From: Azospirillum canadense
GTDB lineage: Bacteria > Pseudomonadota > Alphaproteobacteria > Azospirillales > Azospirillaceae
Direction: 5' to 3'
NCBI RefSeq assembly: GCF_025961225.1
Contig: NZ_JAOQNG010000010.1
Location: 1,168,501 to 1,232,500, forward strand
Length of the DNA: 64,000 nt
The notes under the pieces are model-generated. The model worked only from the letters and a program-made list of their open reading frames with translations. It ran no database searches and was not told the origin of the DNA. Positions 51,301 to 59,354 of this stretch are shown piece by piece (within the stretch, counting starts at the first letter, position 1; every line of letters starts with the position of its first letter). Both the position numbers and the translations under genes were made by a program.

Positions 51301-52352
51301 GGCGCGTCCTCCAGCAGCAGCATGTCCCAGCGCAGCGGGTCGCCGCGCTTGAGGGCGCGGGCGGCGCGGCGACCGAGGACGGCGGGCAGGTGCTTCGGCT
51401 CCATGCCGAAACCCGGGCGGATGGAGCGGACGTTCGCCGCGGTCAGCGCAGCGCCGGCCGGCACGTCGGCGACAACGTAGAGGGAGCGGCGGTAGTCGCG
51501 GCCCCCGGCCTCGCTCGGCTCCACGCCGTAATGGACGCGGCCCAACGCCGCCCAGGCGGTGCGCACGCTGTCGGCCATGCCCCGGAACTCGGCCGGCTCC
51601 AGGGAGAAGGCGCTGTCCACCCCGCCTTCGGCGCGGGACAGGGTGAAGTGCTTCTCGATCACCACCGCGCCCAGCGCCGCCGCGGCGACCGGCACCGCCA
51701 AGCCGTGCGTGTGGTCGGACAGGCCGACGGCAACGCTGAAAGCCTCGGCCAGATGCGGGATGGTGCGCAGGTTGCAGTCCTCCGGCGGCGTGGGATAGCC
51801 ACTGACGCAGTGCAGGAGGACCAGCGGAACGTCGCCGGCGGCCTCCACCGCGTCGGCCACCTCACCCAGCGTGGCGAGGCCGGTGGAGACGATCAGCGGC
51901 TTGCCGGAGCGGGCGGCGCGGCGGATCAGCGGCAGGTCGTTCAGCTCGAAGGACGCGATCTTGAAGGCCGGGGCGTCCAACTGCTCCAGCAGGTCCACCG
52001 CCGTGTCGTCGAAGGGGGAACTAAAGATGGTCAGGCCGATGGAGCGGGCGTGGGCGAACAGGGCCTCGTGCCAGTCCCAGGGGGTGTGCGCCTCGCGGTA
52101 GAGGTCGTGCAGGGTGCGGCCTTGCCACAACCCACCCTCCAGCCGGAAGCCGGGGCCGTCGTGGTCGATGGTGATGGTATCGGCCGTGTAGGTCTGCAGC
52201 TTGACCGCGTCTGCCCCCGCCGCCTTGGCGGCGTCGACCAGCGCCAGCGCGCGCGCCAGCTCGCCGTTGTGGTTGCCCGACAGCTCGGCGATCAGATAGG
52301 GCGGATGTCGGGGGCCAATGGGGCGGCCGTTGATGATGACGTCGCGCGGCAC
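51297..52352 (-). CDS. pseI: Nonulosonic acid synthase (PseI/NeuB family)
   Basis: A 351-residue enzyme that condenses a 6-carbon amino sugar with phosphoenolpyruvate. Seen: YLIAELSGNHNGELARAL, ADAVKLQTYTADTITID, FSSPFDDTAVDLLEQL, FKIASFELNDLPLI, and EKHFTLSRAEGGVDSAFS in the TIM barrel, then a C-terminal SAF antifreeze-like domain (about 285-351). The AELSGNHNG start and overall pattern fit pseudaminic acid synthase better than NeuB. GTG at 52352 was chosen (weak GAGAA upstream); TTG at 52367 is possible. The partner enzyme PseG is encoded 7 kb away in the same island. Confidence 0.87.
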   Translation of the reverse strand: MPRDVIINGRPIGPRHPPYLIAELSGNHNGELARALALVDAAKAAGADAVKLQTYTADTITIDHDGPGFRLEGGLWQGRTLHDLYREAHTPWDWHEALFAHARSIGLTIFSSPFDDTAVDLLEQLDAPAFKIASFELNDLPLIRRAARSGKPLIVSTGLATLGEVADAVEAAGDVPLVLLHCVSGYPTPPEDCNLRTIPHLAEAFSVAVGLSDHTHGLAVPVAAAALGAVVIEKHFTLSRAEGGVDSAFSLEPAEFRGMADSVRTAWAALGRVHYGVEPSEAGGRDYRRSLYVVADVPAGAALTAANVRSIRPGFGMEPKHLPAVLGRRAARALKRGDPLRWDMLLLEDAP

Positions 52353-52411
52353 GGGTGTCGTTCTCAAATCAGTTGCGGCGACCACTCTGCCACGCGACCG
52401 GTTAACGGGTC

Positions 52412-54001
52412 TTAATTTTGTGCGGTTGATGACGGGCGGGACCGCAGAAGGTCGCGGGCCTCCTCGCCGTAGGCAAGCAGGCGCTCGGTGCAGCGGTGCC
52501 GGTCGCCGACCGTACGGAACTGGGCGCGGGACAGGGCGGACTGCCGGGCGCGCTCGGCCGGGTCGGCGAACAGGGCGGCGGCGCGTTCCACGAAGGCGGC
52601 GCGGTCTGGCACGGGTATGCCCTCCCCCGCCACGCTGGCGACGTCGCCCCAGGCGAGAGTCACCACAGGCAGCCCCTCCGCGATGGCATAGGCGGCGCTG
52701 CCGCCGCCGCCCTGGCGGGACGGGTTCAGGTAGGCGTGGCAGCGTCGGTAGAAGGCGCGGATGTCCGCCACGTGGCCGAGGCTGCACATGCGAGCGGCGT
52801 TGCGCGTGGCGGCAAGGCGCGCGGGCAGTTCCACCGCCGCGCCGGCGAAGGCCATCAAGGCGCCGGGGCAGCGGTCGAGGATGGCGTCGGCCACATCGAG
52901 GAACTCCGCCGTCACCTCCAGGTCCAGGCGGGTGCCGACCACGCAGAAGACGAAGGGCGCGTTGCCGAGGCCGTGGTCGCCCTCGTCCCCCGCCGTGGGC
53001 GGCGGGGAGAAGCCCAGGGTGAAGGGCCGGAAGCGCCGCGCAAAGGGCTCCCGGTACATCGCCGGCATGTGCGCGGTGTGGTCCCCCTCCTCGTAGCCGA
53101 GCACGAGGTGGGCGAGCGAGATGGTCATGCCGGAGGTCGTGGGGATGCAGACCACGGGCCGGGCGTCGCTGTCGGCGAACAGGTCGCCCACCACATTGGC
53201 GCCGCCGAAGCAGACCAGCAGGTCCGGGTCGAAATCGTCGATCGCGTCCACGATGGCGCCGATTTTATCCTTCGAGAAAGCCCGGTCGGTGAAGGAGGCC
53301 ATCTTGACGCACCGGCCGAACATCTGGAGCGCCACGACCCCGTCGTAGGCGGCCACCACCTCCGCCATCATCGGCGGGATGAACAGGTTTTCCAGCCGCA
53401 GCGGCATGGTGTTGCAGTTGATGATCGCGACGTCCAGCCCGAAGTCGTCCTGCAAGCGGCTGGCGTAGTCGAAGCAGTCGCGCGAGGGCTGGTGCTGGTC
53501 GTTGGTCAGCTGGTTGGTCAGCACCGCCACGCGGCGGATCGGCCCGTCGCGAGGGGTCCGGCGCGGCGGAACGATGCCCCAGCGGCGGGACACCGCCCGC
53601 ACCGTCTCCTCGTAGAAGCGGAACAGGTCGCAGGGGCCGAAGCTGGCGGCCTTTTCCGGCGCCGCGGCGCCCAGGAACAGCTGCCGGGCGATGCACCAGT
53701 AGGAGTAGTGCATCAGCTCCGGCCCGACCCGCTCCCCACCCAGCAGCAGGTAATGGAGGATGCGCTCGTAATGGTAGAGGTCGCCGGTCAGCTGGAACAG
53801 CACCGACTGGAGCAGGACCGTGTCGCCGGACGGCGGCGCGCGTCGCAGCGCATCGGCGACGGCCCGGCGATCGTCGGCGTCCAGCCGGCGGCGCAACGCG
53901 TCACAATGGGTGGACAGACGGTTGACCTTGTCGGCGTTGAACTGGCGGTCCGCCAGGAGGGCCGTGAGGGCGGCGGTCTCCGCCGCGACGGTGTCGGACA
54001 T
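52412..54001 (-). CDS. Glycosyltransferase with N-terminal helical domain
   Basis: A 529-residue protein. Residues 1-150 are helical and not recognised; about 155-510 resemble a GT-B transferase: RRVAVLTNQLTNDQHQPSRD, DPDLLVCFGGANVVGD, FVFCVVGTRL, and a donor-site region FYRRCHAYLNPSRQGGGGSAAYAIAEGLPVV. It may transfer the CMP-nonulosonate or another sugar of the same glycan. It sits between the sugar nucleotidyltransferase and pseI in one direction, so a shared operon is likely. Confidence 0.75.
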   Translation of the reverse strand: MSDTVAAETAALTALLADRQFNADKVNRLSTHCDALRRRLDADDRRAVADALRRAPPSGDTVLLQSVLFQLTGDLYHYERILHYLLLGGERVGPELMHYSYWCIARQLFLGAAAPEKAASFGPCDLFRFYEETVRAVSRRWGIVPPRRTPRDGPIRRVAVLTNQLTNDQHQPSRDCFDYASRLQDDFGLDVAIINCNTMPLRLENLFIPPMMAEVVAAYDGVVALQMFGRCVKMASFTDRAFSKDKIGAIVDAIDDFDPDLLVCFGGANVVGDLFADSDARPVVCIPTTSGMTISLAHLVLGYEEGDHTAHMPAMYREPFARRFRPFTLGFSPPPTAGDEGDHGLGNAPFVFCVVGTRLDLEVTAEFLDVADAILDRCPGALMAFAGAAVELPARLAATRNAARMCSLGHVADIRAFYRRCHAYLNPSRQGGGGSAAYAIAEGLPVVTLAWGDVASVAGEGIPVPDRAAFVERAAALFADPAERARQSALSRAQFRTVGDRHRCTERLLAYGEEARDLLRSRPSSTAQN

Positions 54002-54031
54002 CGTGTGGGCCTCCGCGCCGCGTCCGGCCCG

Positions 54032-54757
54032 TCAGGTGTCGCGCCCGCCGATCACGCTGGCCGCCACGGCCAGGCTTTCGGGCGTGCCGAGGTCGATGAA
54101 GCGGGCCTTGGCGACGTGGGCGTGCAGCGTGCCCGGGGCCATCTTGTGAAGCACGTCGCGGGTGAGGGAGCCGGTGTCGGCGGTGTCGAGCCGGTCGAGG
54201 AAGGCGGCGGAGAACAGGTAGACTCCGGCGTTGATGACCCCGCGCCCCGGCGTCTTGTCGATGAAGCGGCGCACGCGGCTGTCCGGCCCGACCTCCACCC
54301 GGCCGAAGCGGGCGGCGTCCTCCACCTCCACGCAGAGGACCGACGCGTCGGCCCCGGATAAGCGGTGCGACGCGACGAAAGCGCGCAGGTCGGCGTCAAG
54401 GAAGGTGTTGCCGCTCATCACCATCACCGTGCCGGTTTTGAGGTCCTTGCGGACGTAGCCGAGCGCGGCGGCCGATCCCAGCGGGCGCGGTTCGATCTGG
54501 CAGACGACGTCGAGCGACCGGTTGGTGTCGCCCTGTGCCAGCCAGGCGGTGACATGGTCGGCCAAATGCCCCAGGCACAGCACCACGCGGCGCGCGCCGT
54601 AGGCCGCCAGATAGTCCAGCAGATGGCCGAGGAAGGCGCGGCCGGCGATGGGGGCCAGCTCCTTCGGCGCGTCACCCGACACGCCGCGCATGCGCGTGCC
54701 GAGCCCGCCGGCGAACAGCATGACGTCGATGTCCGTCAAGGCTTCCTCAGGACGCAC
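54032..54757 (-). CDS. Sugar-phosphate nucleotidyltransferase
   Basis: A 241-residue Rossmann-like NTP-transferase: MLFAGGLGTRMRGVSGDAPK with the GGxGTR loop and catalytic Lys, MVMSGNTFLDADLRAFV with the metal Asp, then IDKTPGRGVINAGVYLF near 160-180. Relatives make NDP-sugars such as GDP-heptose or dTDP-glucose. It probably supplies an activated sugar for the glycan assembled in this island. GTG at 54757 follows GGGAGG by 4 bases; ATG at 54811 would add 18 non-conserved residues. Confidence 0.82.
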   Translation of the reverse strand: MRPEEALTDIDVMLFAGGLGTRMRGVSGDAPKELAPIAGRAFLGHLLDYLAAYGARRVVLCLGHLADHVTAWLAQGDTNRSLDVVCQIEPRPLGSAAALGYVRKDLKTGTVMVMSGNTFLDADLRAFVASHRLSGADASVLCVEVEDAARFGRVEVGPDSRVRRFIDKTPGRGVINAGVYLFSAAFLDRLDTADTGSLTRDVLHKMAPGTLHAHVAKARFIDLGTPESLAVAASVIGGRDT

Positions 54758-54902
54758 GATGCCTCCCCTTCCCGCTGTCGGCGCGGCAGCACCGATCCAC
54801 ACCCGCCGCATACCGCGTCGGCGGTGGATAGGTCAAACATTCGGTTGGGGTCGGCGCGGACTTTCGTCTCCGAATCCTGTGACAAGGCCCTCTTCCGGGC
54901 AT

Positions 54903-55454
54903 CTACCCGGAAAAAGCGGTCAGGGTCACATCCCGGGGGAACAGGTGGGGATGAGTCTCCCACTCGCTGCGCAATGTCTCGAACACGTACACGTCGTGGA
55001 AGCGGCCGTTCTTGAAAACGTGCTGGTGCAGCACCCCGACCTCCCGCGCCTTCAGCAGGCGCTGGATGCGGATGACCGCGTCGTTGCCCTCCATGAACTG
55101 GTTGACCAGCTTGTTCATCCCCAGCCCGTAGAAGCAGTAATCCATGATGAAGGGGTGCAGGAATCCCGCCAGCTTCCGCCGGTCCTCCGGCTCCGCGATG
55201 TAGGACCCGGAAGAGCAGCGCCGGTGCACGGGGTCGATCTCAGAATAGGACAGGTAGCCGACCGGCCGGCCCTCATGCTCGATGATGAAGTGGCGGAAAT
55301 CCCGGCGCTCCTCCATGGTCCTCAGCCAGGCGCGCTGGCGCTCCACGTCCGGGTTCTCGATGTCGGTGAACATGAAGCGCGTGATGAACGGGTCCGTGCG
55401 CCAGCGCAGCAGCATCGCGGCATCGTCGAGAGTCGGGCGGCGGAAGCGAAACAT
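54903..55454 (-). CDS. GNAT N-acyltransferase (PseH-like)
   Basis: A 183-residue GNAT-fold protein: FRFRRPTLDDAAMLLRWRTD opens the fold, FIIEHEGRPVGYLSYSEIDP gives strands 3-4, and MNKLVNQFMEGNDAVIRIQR helix 4. Size and the RPTLDDA...WR start fit PseH and related sugar N-acetyltransferases. Given two ACPs and acyl-building enzymes alongside, the donor may be an acyl-ACP rather than acetyl-CoA. The A-loop (normally QxxGxG/A) reads RKLAGF, which is unusual. It lies 30 bases after the SDR gene. Confidence 0.75.
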   Translation of the reverse strand: MFRFRRPTLDDAAMLLRWRTDPFITRFMFTDIENPDVERQRAWLRTMEERRDFRHFIIEHEGRPVGYLSYSEIDPVHRRCSSGSYIAEPEDRRKLAGFLHPFIMDYCFYGLGMNKLVNQFMEGNDAVIRIQRLLKAREVGVLHQHVFKNGRFHDVYVFETLRSEWETHPHLFPRDVTLTAFSG

Positions 55455-55484
55455 AGGGACTCACTGTCTTGAAAAAAGCGCGCG

Positions 55485-56255
55485 TTATTTCGCCAAATAC
55501 CCGCCATCGACGGGCAGCATGACCCCGTTGATCCAGCGGCTGGCATCGGACAGGAGGTAGGCGATGGCGGAGGCCACGTCCTCCGGCTTGCCGAAGCCCA
55601 TGGGGTGGGCGGCGCGGATGGCGTCGAACTGCTCCGCCGTCGTGGTTTGGCGGAAGCGCTCCATCATCTCCGTCTCGACCATGGCCGGGGCGACGCAGTT
55701 GACGCGGATGCCGTCGCGCAGGAATTCCATGGCGAGGCCACGGGTGGCCGACACGAGGCCCCCCTTGGCCGCGGAATAGACCACGTTGCCCGGCTGCCCG
55801 ATCTCCGCCGCCACCGAGGAGACGAGCACCATGGCGCCCGACTCGGCGTGGCAGCCCTTTTGGCGGAAGCCGCGGGCGAGCGCCAGGGCGCTCAGCAGGT
55901 TGGTGTGCAGGATCTGGTCGAAGAAGGCGCGGTCCACGCTCCGCACCGGCTTGCCCACCTGAACGCCGGCGCAATGGGCGACGCCGTCGAAGGCCCCACC
56001 GGCGTCCGCCTGCGCCTTGACCCATGCGGGGATCGCGTCGGTGTCCGACAGGTCGAAGGCGGCGGCGCGGTGGCCCTCCCCGGCCAGCAGCGCCTGCGTC
56101 TCGTCCAGGCGCGCCGCGTCGCGGCCGTTGACCGTCACCCGCGCGCCGAGCCGGGCGGCCAGCACCGCCGTCGCGCGCCCGATCCCGGCTGAGGCGCCGG
56201 TGACCAGGATGCGCCGGCCGGACAGGTCGACCAGCGGAGAAGCGATGCCCGTCAT
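55485..56255 (-). CDS. SDR oxidoreductase coupled to the Rieske oxygenase
   Basis: A 256-residue short-chain dehydrogenase with VTGASAGIG near 20, VAHCAGVQ near 90, VSSVAAEIGQPG and YSAAKGGL with the catalytic Tyr and Lys, and INGVMLPVDGGYLAK at the end. The start overlaps the oxygenase stop by 4 bases, so the pair is translated together. It may reduce or oxidise the product of that oxygenase, or act as a 3-oxoacyl-ACP reductase in acyl-group assembly. It resembles the SDR at 58584 in layout. Confidence 0.87.
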   Translation of the reverse strand: MTGIASPLVDLSGRRILVTGASAGIGRATAVLAARLGARVTVNGRDAARLDETQALLAGEGHRAAAFDLSDTDAIPAWVKAQADAGGAFDGVAHCAGVQVGKPVRSVDRAFFDQILHTNLLSALALARGFRQKGCHAESGAMVLVSSVAAEIGQPGNVVYSAAKGGLVSATRGLAMEFLRDGIRVNCVAPAMVETEMMERFRQTTTAEQFDAIRAAHPMGFGKPEDVASAIAYLLSDASRWINGVMLPVDGGYLAK

Positions 56256-57379
56256 TCGGCGGCCATGCGGTCCAGATAGGCCTTGTGGAAGGCGAAGATG
56301 CGCTCCTCCCCCCAGCCCGGTACGGCGGGGCGGGTGACCTGCTTCAGGCCCTTGTGCGCTGCTTCCGACACAACCTGATCCTCGCGCAGGACCTGGACGT
56401 TGAAGCCGCGGAGGTTGTCCTCCACCGCCTTGCGGGCGGCCCCGCCTTTGGTCTGCGGCTTGGAGGTCTCGCCCAGGAACAGGCGGTAATGCAGGTTGCA
56501 GTGGTCCGGATCGACCGGGTCGTAGGTCTGCACGCTCATCAGCGAACCGTGGGTGATGCCGATGGCGAGGTTCGGGAAGAGGAAGAAATGGTCGTAGTTG
56601 CGCAGCATCTTGCTGCGCGGCAGGCCCATCTTCTGGTTCACGCCGTCCCACCAGCGCACGCTGCCGTCCGCCAAGTGGGTGGTGCCCCGCGAATGCTCCT
56701 TCTCGTAGGAGCAGTCCCAGACCTTCTTGGTGAACTTCTTGAAGGTCTCCGGGTGGGTGGCATCGACGTGGTAGACCTCCAGCACGCTCTCCACCCCGGC
56801 CTTCCAGTTGGCAGCCCAGGGCAGCACGCCGTCGTCGATGCGGTCGGTGAAGGTTTCCGACAAATGGTCGAGGATCAGACCATAGGCGCCCAACTGCTCA
56901 TCCAGGCTCGTGCCGCCCGTCTCAAGCCGGACGAAGACGAAGCGGCCGCGCGTCGCCACCTCGAACCGCGGCAGGGCGAGGCGCTTCTTGTCCTCCTCGC
57001 TGAAGCCGAACTGCTCCCGGTTGCCGGGGATGCCGACGGGGACGCCATCGCGATTGAAGACCCAGCCGTGGTAGGGGCAGACCGGCTTGCCGTTGCCGCA
57101 GGGCCGAAGGTGGATCAGCGAGTAGCGGTGGGTACAGACATTGTGGAAAGCGCGCAGCTCGCCGTCGAAGTTCTGGATCAGCACCGACGTCCCGGCGATC
57201 TCCGCCGTGATGAAGTCGTTTTCGGCGCGCAGGTCGTCCGTAAATCCAACGAACATCCAGGAGCGCCGGAAGATCTTGGCGACTTCTTCGGTGTAGGTCG
57301 CCTCACCGGAATAACGCTGGGGCGGGATCACCGTGGTCGGCAGGGGTGGAAGCTGGCGTTGCTGAGCCCGGTCGTCCAT
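56252..57379 (-). CDS. Rieske non-heme iron oxygenase, alpha subunit type
   Basis: A 375-residue oxygenase. The Rieske cluster motif is Cys82-x-His84 and Cys101-x2-His104 (VCTHRYS, VCPYHGW). The mononuclear iron ligands lie in EVYHVDATHP (His204, His209), matching the usual carboxylate/His facial triad. Such enzymes hydroxylate or demethylate an organic substrate using electrons from a reductase, which is not encoded nearby. ATG at 57379 was chosen because GGGA lies just upstream; ATG at 57391 would add four residues. Its place in a flagellin-glycan cluster is unexpected; it may hydroxylate the acyl group. Confidence 0.9.
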   Translation of the reverse strand: MDDRAQQRQLPPLPTTVIPPQRYSGEATYTEEVAKIFRRSWMFVGFTDDLRAENDFITAEIAGTSVLIQNFDGELRAFHNVCTHRYSLIHLRPCGNGKPVCPYHGWVFNRDGVPVGIPGNREQFGFSEEDKKRLALPRFEVATRGRFVFVRLETGGTSLDEQLGAYGLILDHLSETFTDRIDDGVLPWAANWKAGVESVLEVYHVDATHPETFKKFTKKVWDCSYEKEHSRGTTHLADGSVRWWDGVNQKMGLPRSKMLRNYDHFFLFPNLAIGITHGSLMSVQTYDPVDPDHCNLHYRLFLGETSKPQTKGGAARKAVEDNLRGFNVQVLREDQVVSEAAHKGLKQVTRPAVPGWGEERIFAFHKAYLDRMAAE

Positions 57380-57493
57380 GGTTGGTCCCATTTATCGGTT
57401 CGTTAATCATTCGACCCTAGCGTCTTGTCGGTTAATATTTCCCGAATTTGCCCAGGCCGGTGTTAGGCCGTTATAGGATAAAGGGAGTATCCG

Positions 57494-58576
57494 GTGAAGG
57501 CGATCATCGAAGGCGTGCGCATCGCGGGGTTCCGGGCCGCCGTGCCGCCGCACCGCCATTCCTTCATGGAGGACCACTCCCTGTTCTCCGCCGAGGAGAC
57601 GGAGAAGCTGCTGGCGACCACCGGCGTGTACGAGCGCCGCATCGCGCCACCGCACATCTGCGCGTCGGACATGTGCGTGGCGGCGGCGGAGGGGCTGCTG
57701 GCCCAGTTGGGCTGGGATCCGGCCACCGTCGACGTGCTGGTCTTCGTGTCGCAGGACCCGGACTACAACGTCCCCGCCACCTCCTGCGTCATGCAAAAGC
57801 GGCTGGGCCTGCCGACGAGCGCGGCCTGCTTCGACGTGAATCTCGGCTGCTCCGGATTCGTCTACGGACTGTGGATGGCGGGACGGCTGCTGGGCGGGTC
57901 GTCGGGCAAGCGGGCGCTGGTGCTGTGCGGCGACACCAGTTCGCGCCACCTCGTGCCGGGCGACCGGTCCACCCTGCCGCTGTTCGGCGATGCCGGCGGC
58001 GCCGCGGCGCTGGAGTGCGTGGAGGGCGCCACGCCGATCCACGTGGTCGTCGGCACCGACGGCGGCGGCGCCAAGAACATCTGGGTCAAGGCCGGCGGGC
58101 GGCGCAACTCCCTGGTGCCGGGCCGGGAGCCCTGGACGCCCGAGCAGCAGGAGCGGCTGTTCACCGACTCGCGCCTGTCGCTGAACGGGGCGGAGGTCTT
58201 CGCCTTCACGCTCCGCGCCGTACCGCCGCTGGTTCGCGACACGCTGGAGTTCGCGGGCGTCGGCGTGGAGGACATCGACCTGTGCGTCATGCACCAGGCC
58301 AACGCCTTCATGCTGGAGCATCTGCGCAAGAAGACCAAGTTCCCGCCGGAAAAGTTCGTCGTGGACATGCACGACTTCGGCAACACCAGCTCCGCCTCCA
58401 TCCCGCTGGCGGTCAGCCATCGGCTGGGCGAGGCGCTGTCCACCGGCACGCGCAAGATGCTGCTGGCGGGCTTCGGCGTGGGCTGGTCCTGGGGTGCCGT
58501 GGTCGCCGACGTCGGCCCGATCCCGGCACCGGAGGTGCAGGAGATCCCCGACGACTTCCCCCTGCTGTCTCCCTGA
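57494..58576 (+). CDS. KASIII-like 3-oxoacyl-ACP synthase, copy 2
   Basis: A 360-residue FabH-type enzyme with Cys119 in LGCSGFVYG, His267 in MHQANAF and Asn297 in DFGNTSSAS intact. It shares the layout of copy 1 (GCSGxVYGLW, GDTxSR, FGDA, FGVGWSWG) but differs over most of its length, so it is an old duplicate or a parallel acquisition rather than a recent copy. GTG at 57494 follows GGGAG by 6 bases. It is divergent from the Rieske gene (114-base gap) and followed after 7 bases by an SDR, a likely two-gene unit. Confidence 0.88.
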   Translation: MKAIIEGVRIAGFRAAVPPHRHSFMEDHSLFSAEETEKLLATTGVYERRIAPPHICASDMCVAAAEGLLAQLGWDPATVDVLVFVSQDPDYNVPATSCVMQKRLGLPTSAACFDVNLGCSGFVYGLWMAGRLLGGSSGKRALVLCGDTSSRHLVPGDRSTLPLFGDAGGAAALECVEGATPIHVVVGTDGGGAKNIWVKAGGRRNSLVPGREPWTPEQQERLFTDSRLSLNGAEVFAFTLRAVPPLVRDTLEFAGVGVEDIDLCVMHQANAFMLEHLRKKTKFPPEKFVVDMHDFGNTSSASIPLAVSHRLGEALSTGTRKMLLAGFGVGWSWGAVVADVGPIPAPEVQEIPDDFPLLSP

Positions 58577-58583
58577 GCCGACC

Positions 58584-59354
58584 ATGCGCAACCCGCTCGA
58601 CCTCACCGGCCGGCGCGTCCTGGTGACCGGCGCCTCTGTAGACAGCGACATCGGGCGGGAGCTGTGCCGGACGCTCGCCGACCTTGGCGCCGCACTGACG
58701 CTGGTCGGGCGCCGGGCCGACGCGCTGGAGGCGACGCGCGCCCTGCTGGCGGAACCGGAGCGGCACTGCGTCGCCCCCTTCGACCTGACCGACCTGGACG
58801 CCATTCCCGGCTGGATGAAGCGGCTGGCCGAGGCTGACGGGCCGTTCCACGGGCTGGTCCATTCCGCCTCCGAGCAGGGCTATTCGGTGCTGCGGCAGGT
58901 CAACCGCGCGCAGTTCGAGCGGTATTTCACCCTGAACGTCGGTGCCGCGCTGATGCTGGCGCGCGGCTTCCACCAGAAAGGCGTGTTCGCGCCGGGCGGC
59001 GGGGCCATCGTCTATGTCGGCTCGGTCGCCGGACTGAAGGGGCAGAAAGGCCGGTCCCTTTACGCGGCCAGCAAGGCGGCGCTGGTGTCCGTGGCGCAAT
59101 CGCTGGCGCTGGAACTGGCCGACCGCAAGATCCGCGTGAACGTGGTGGCCCCGGCGGTGGTGCTGGGCGCGAAGGCGGAGAAGCAGTTCGCCATGCTGCC
59201 GGCGGAGCAGAACGCCGCCCTGGCGGCCGCCCACCCGCTGGGCTACGGGATCCCGCAGGACGTGGCCGACGCAGTGGCCTATCTGCTGGCCGACAGCGGG
59301 CGCTGGATCACCGGGACCGCCCTGCCCGTGGACGGCGGCTTCACCGCCCAGTGA
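58584..59354 (+). CDS. SDR oxidoreductase with an altered cofactor loop
   Basis: A 256-residue short-chain dehydrogenase. The catalytic Ser and Tyr-x3-Lys are present (YVGSVAGLKGQKG, YAASKAAL), and ITGTALPVDGGF ends the fold. The cofactor loop reads VTGASVDSDIGREL where the family usually has TGxxxGIG, an inserted residue and Asp in place of Gly, which may alter nucleotide preference. The ATG at 58584 begins the domain. Cotranscription with KASIII copy 2 suggests it reduces the product of that enzyme. It ends with a 14-base overlap on the convergent pseG gene. Confidence 0.86.
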   Translation: MRNPLDLTGRRVLVTGASVDSDIGRELCRTLADLGAALTLVGRRADALEATRALLAEPERHCVAPFDLTDLDAIPGWMKRLAEADGPFHGLVHSASEQGYSVLRQVNRAQFERYFTLNVGAALMLARGFHQKGVFAPGGGAIVYVGSVAGLKGQKGRSLYAASKAALVSVAQSLALELADRKIRVNVVAPAVVLGAKAEKQFAMLPAEQNAALAAAHPLGYGIPQDVADAVAYLLADSGRWITGTALPVDGGFTAQ

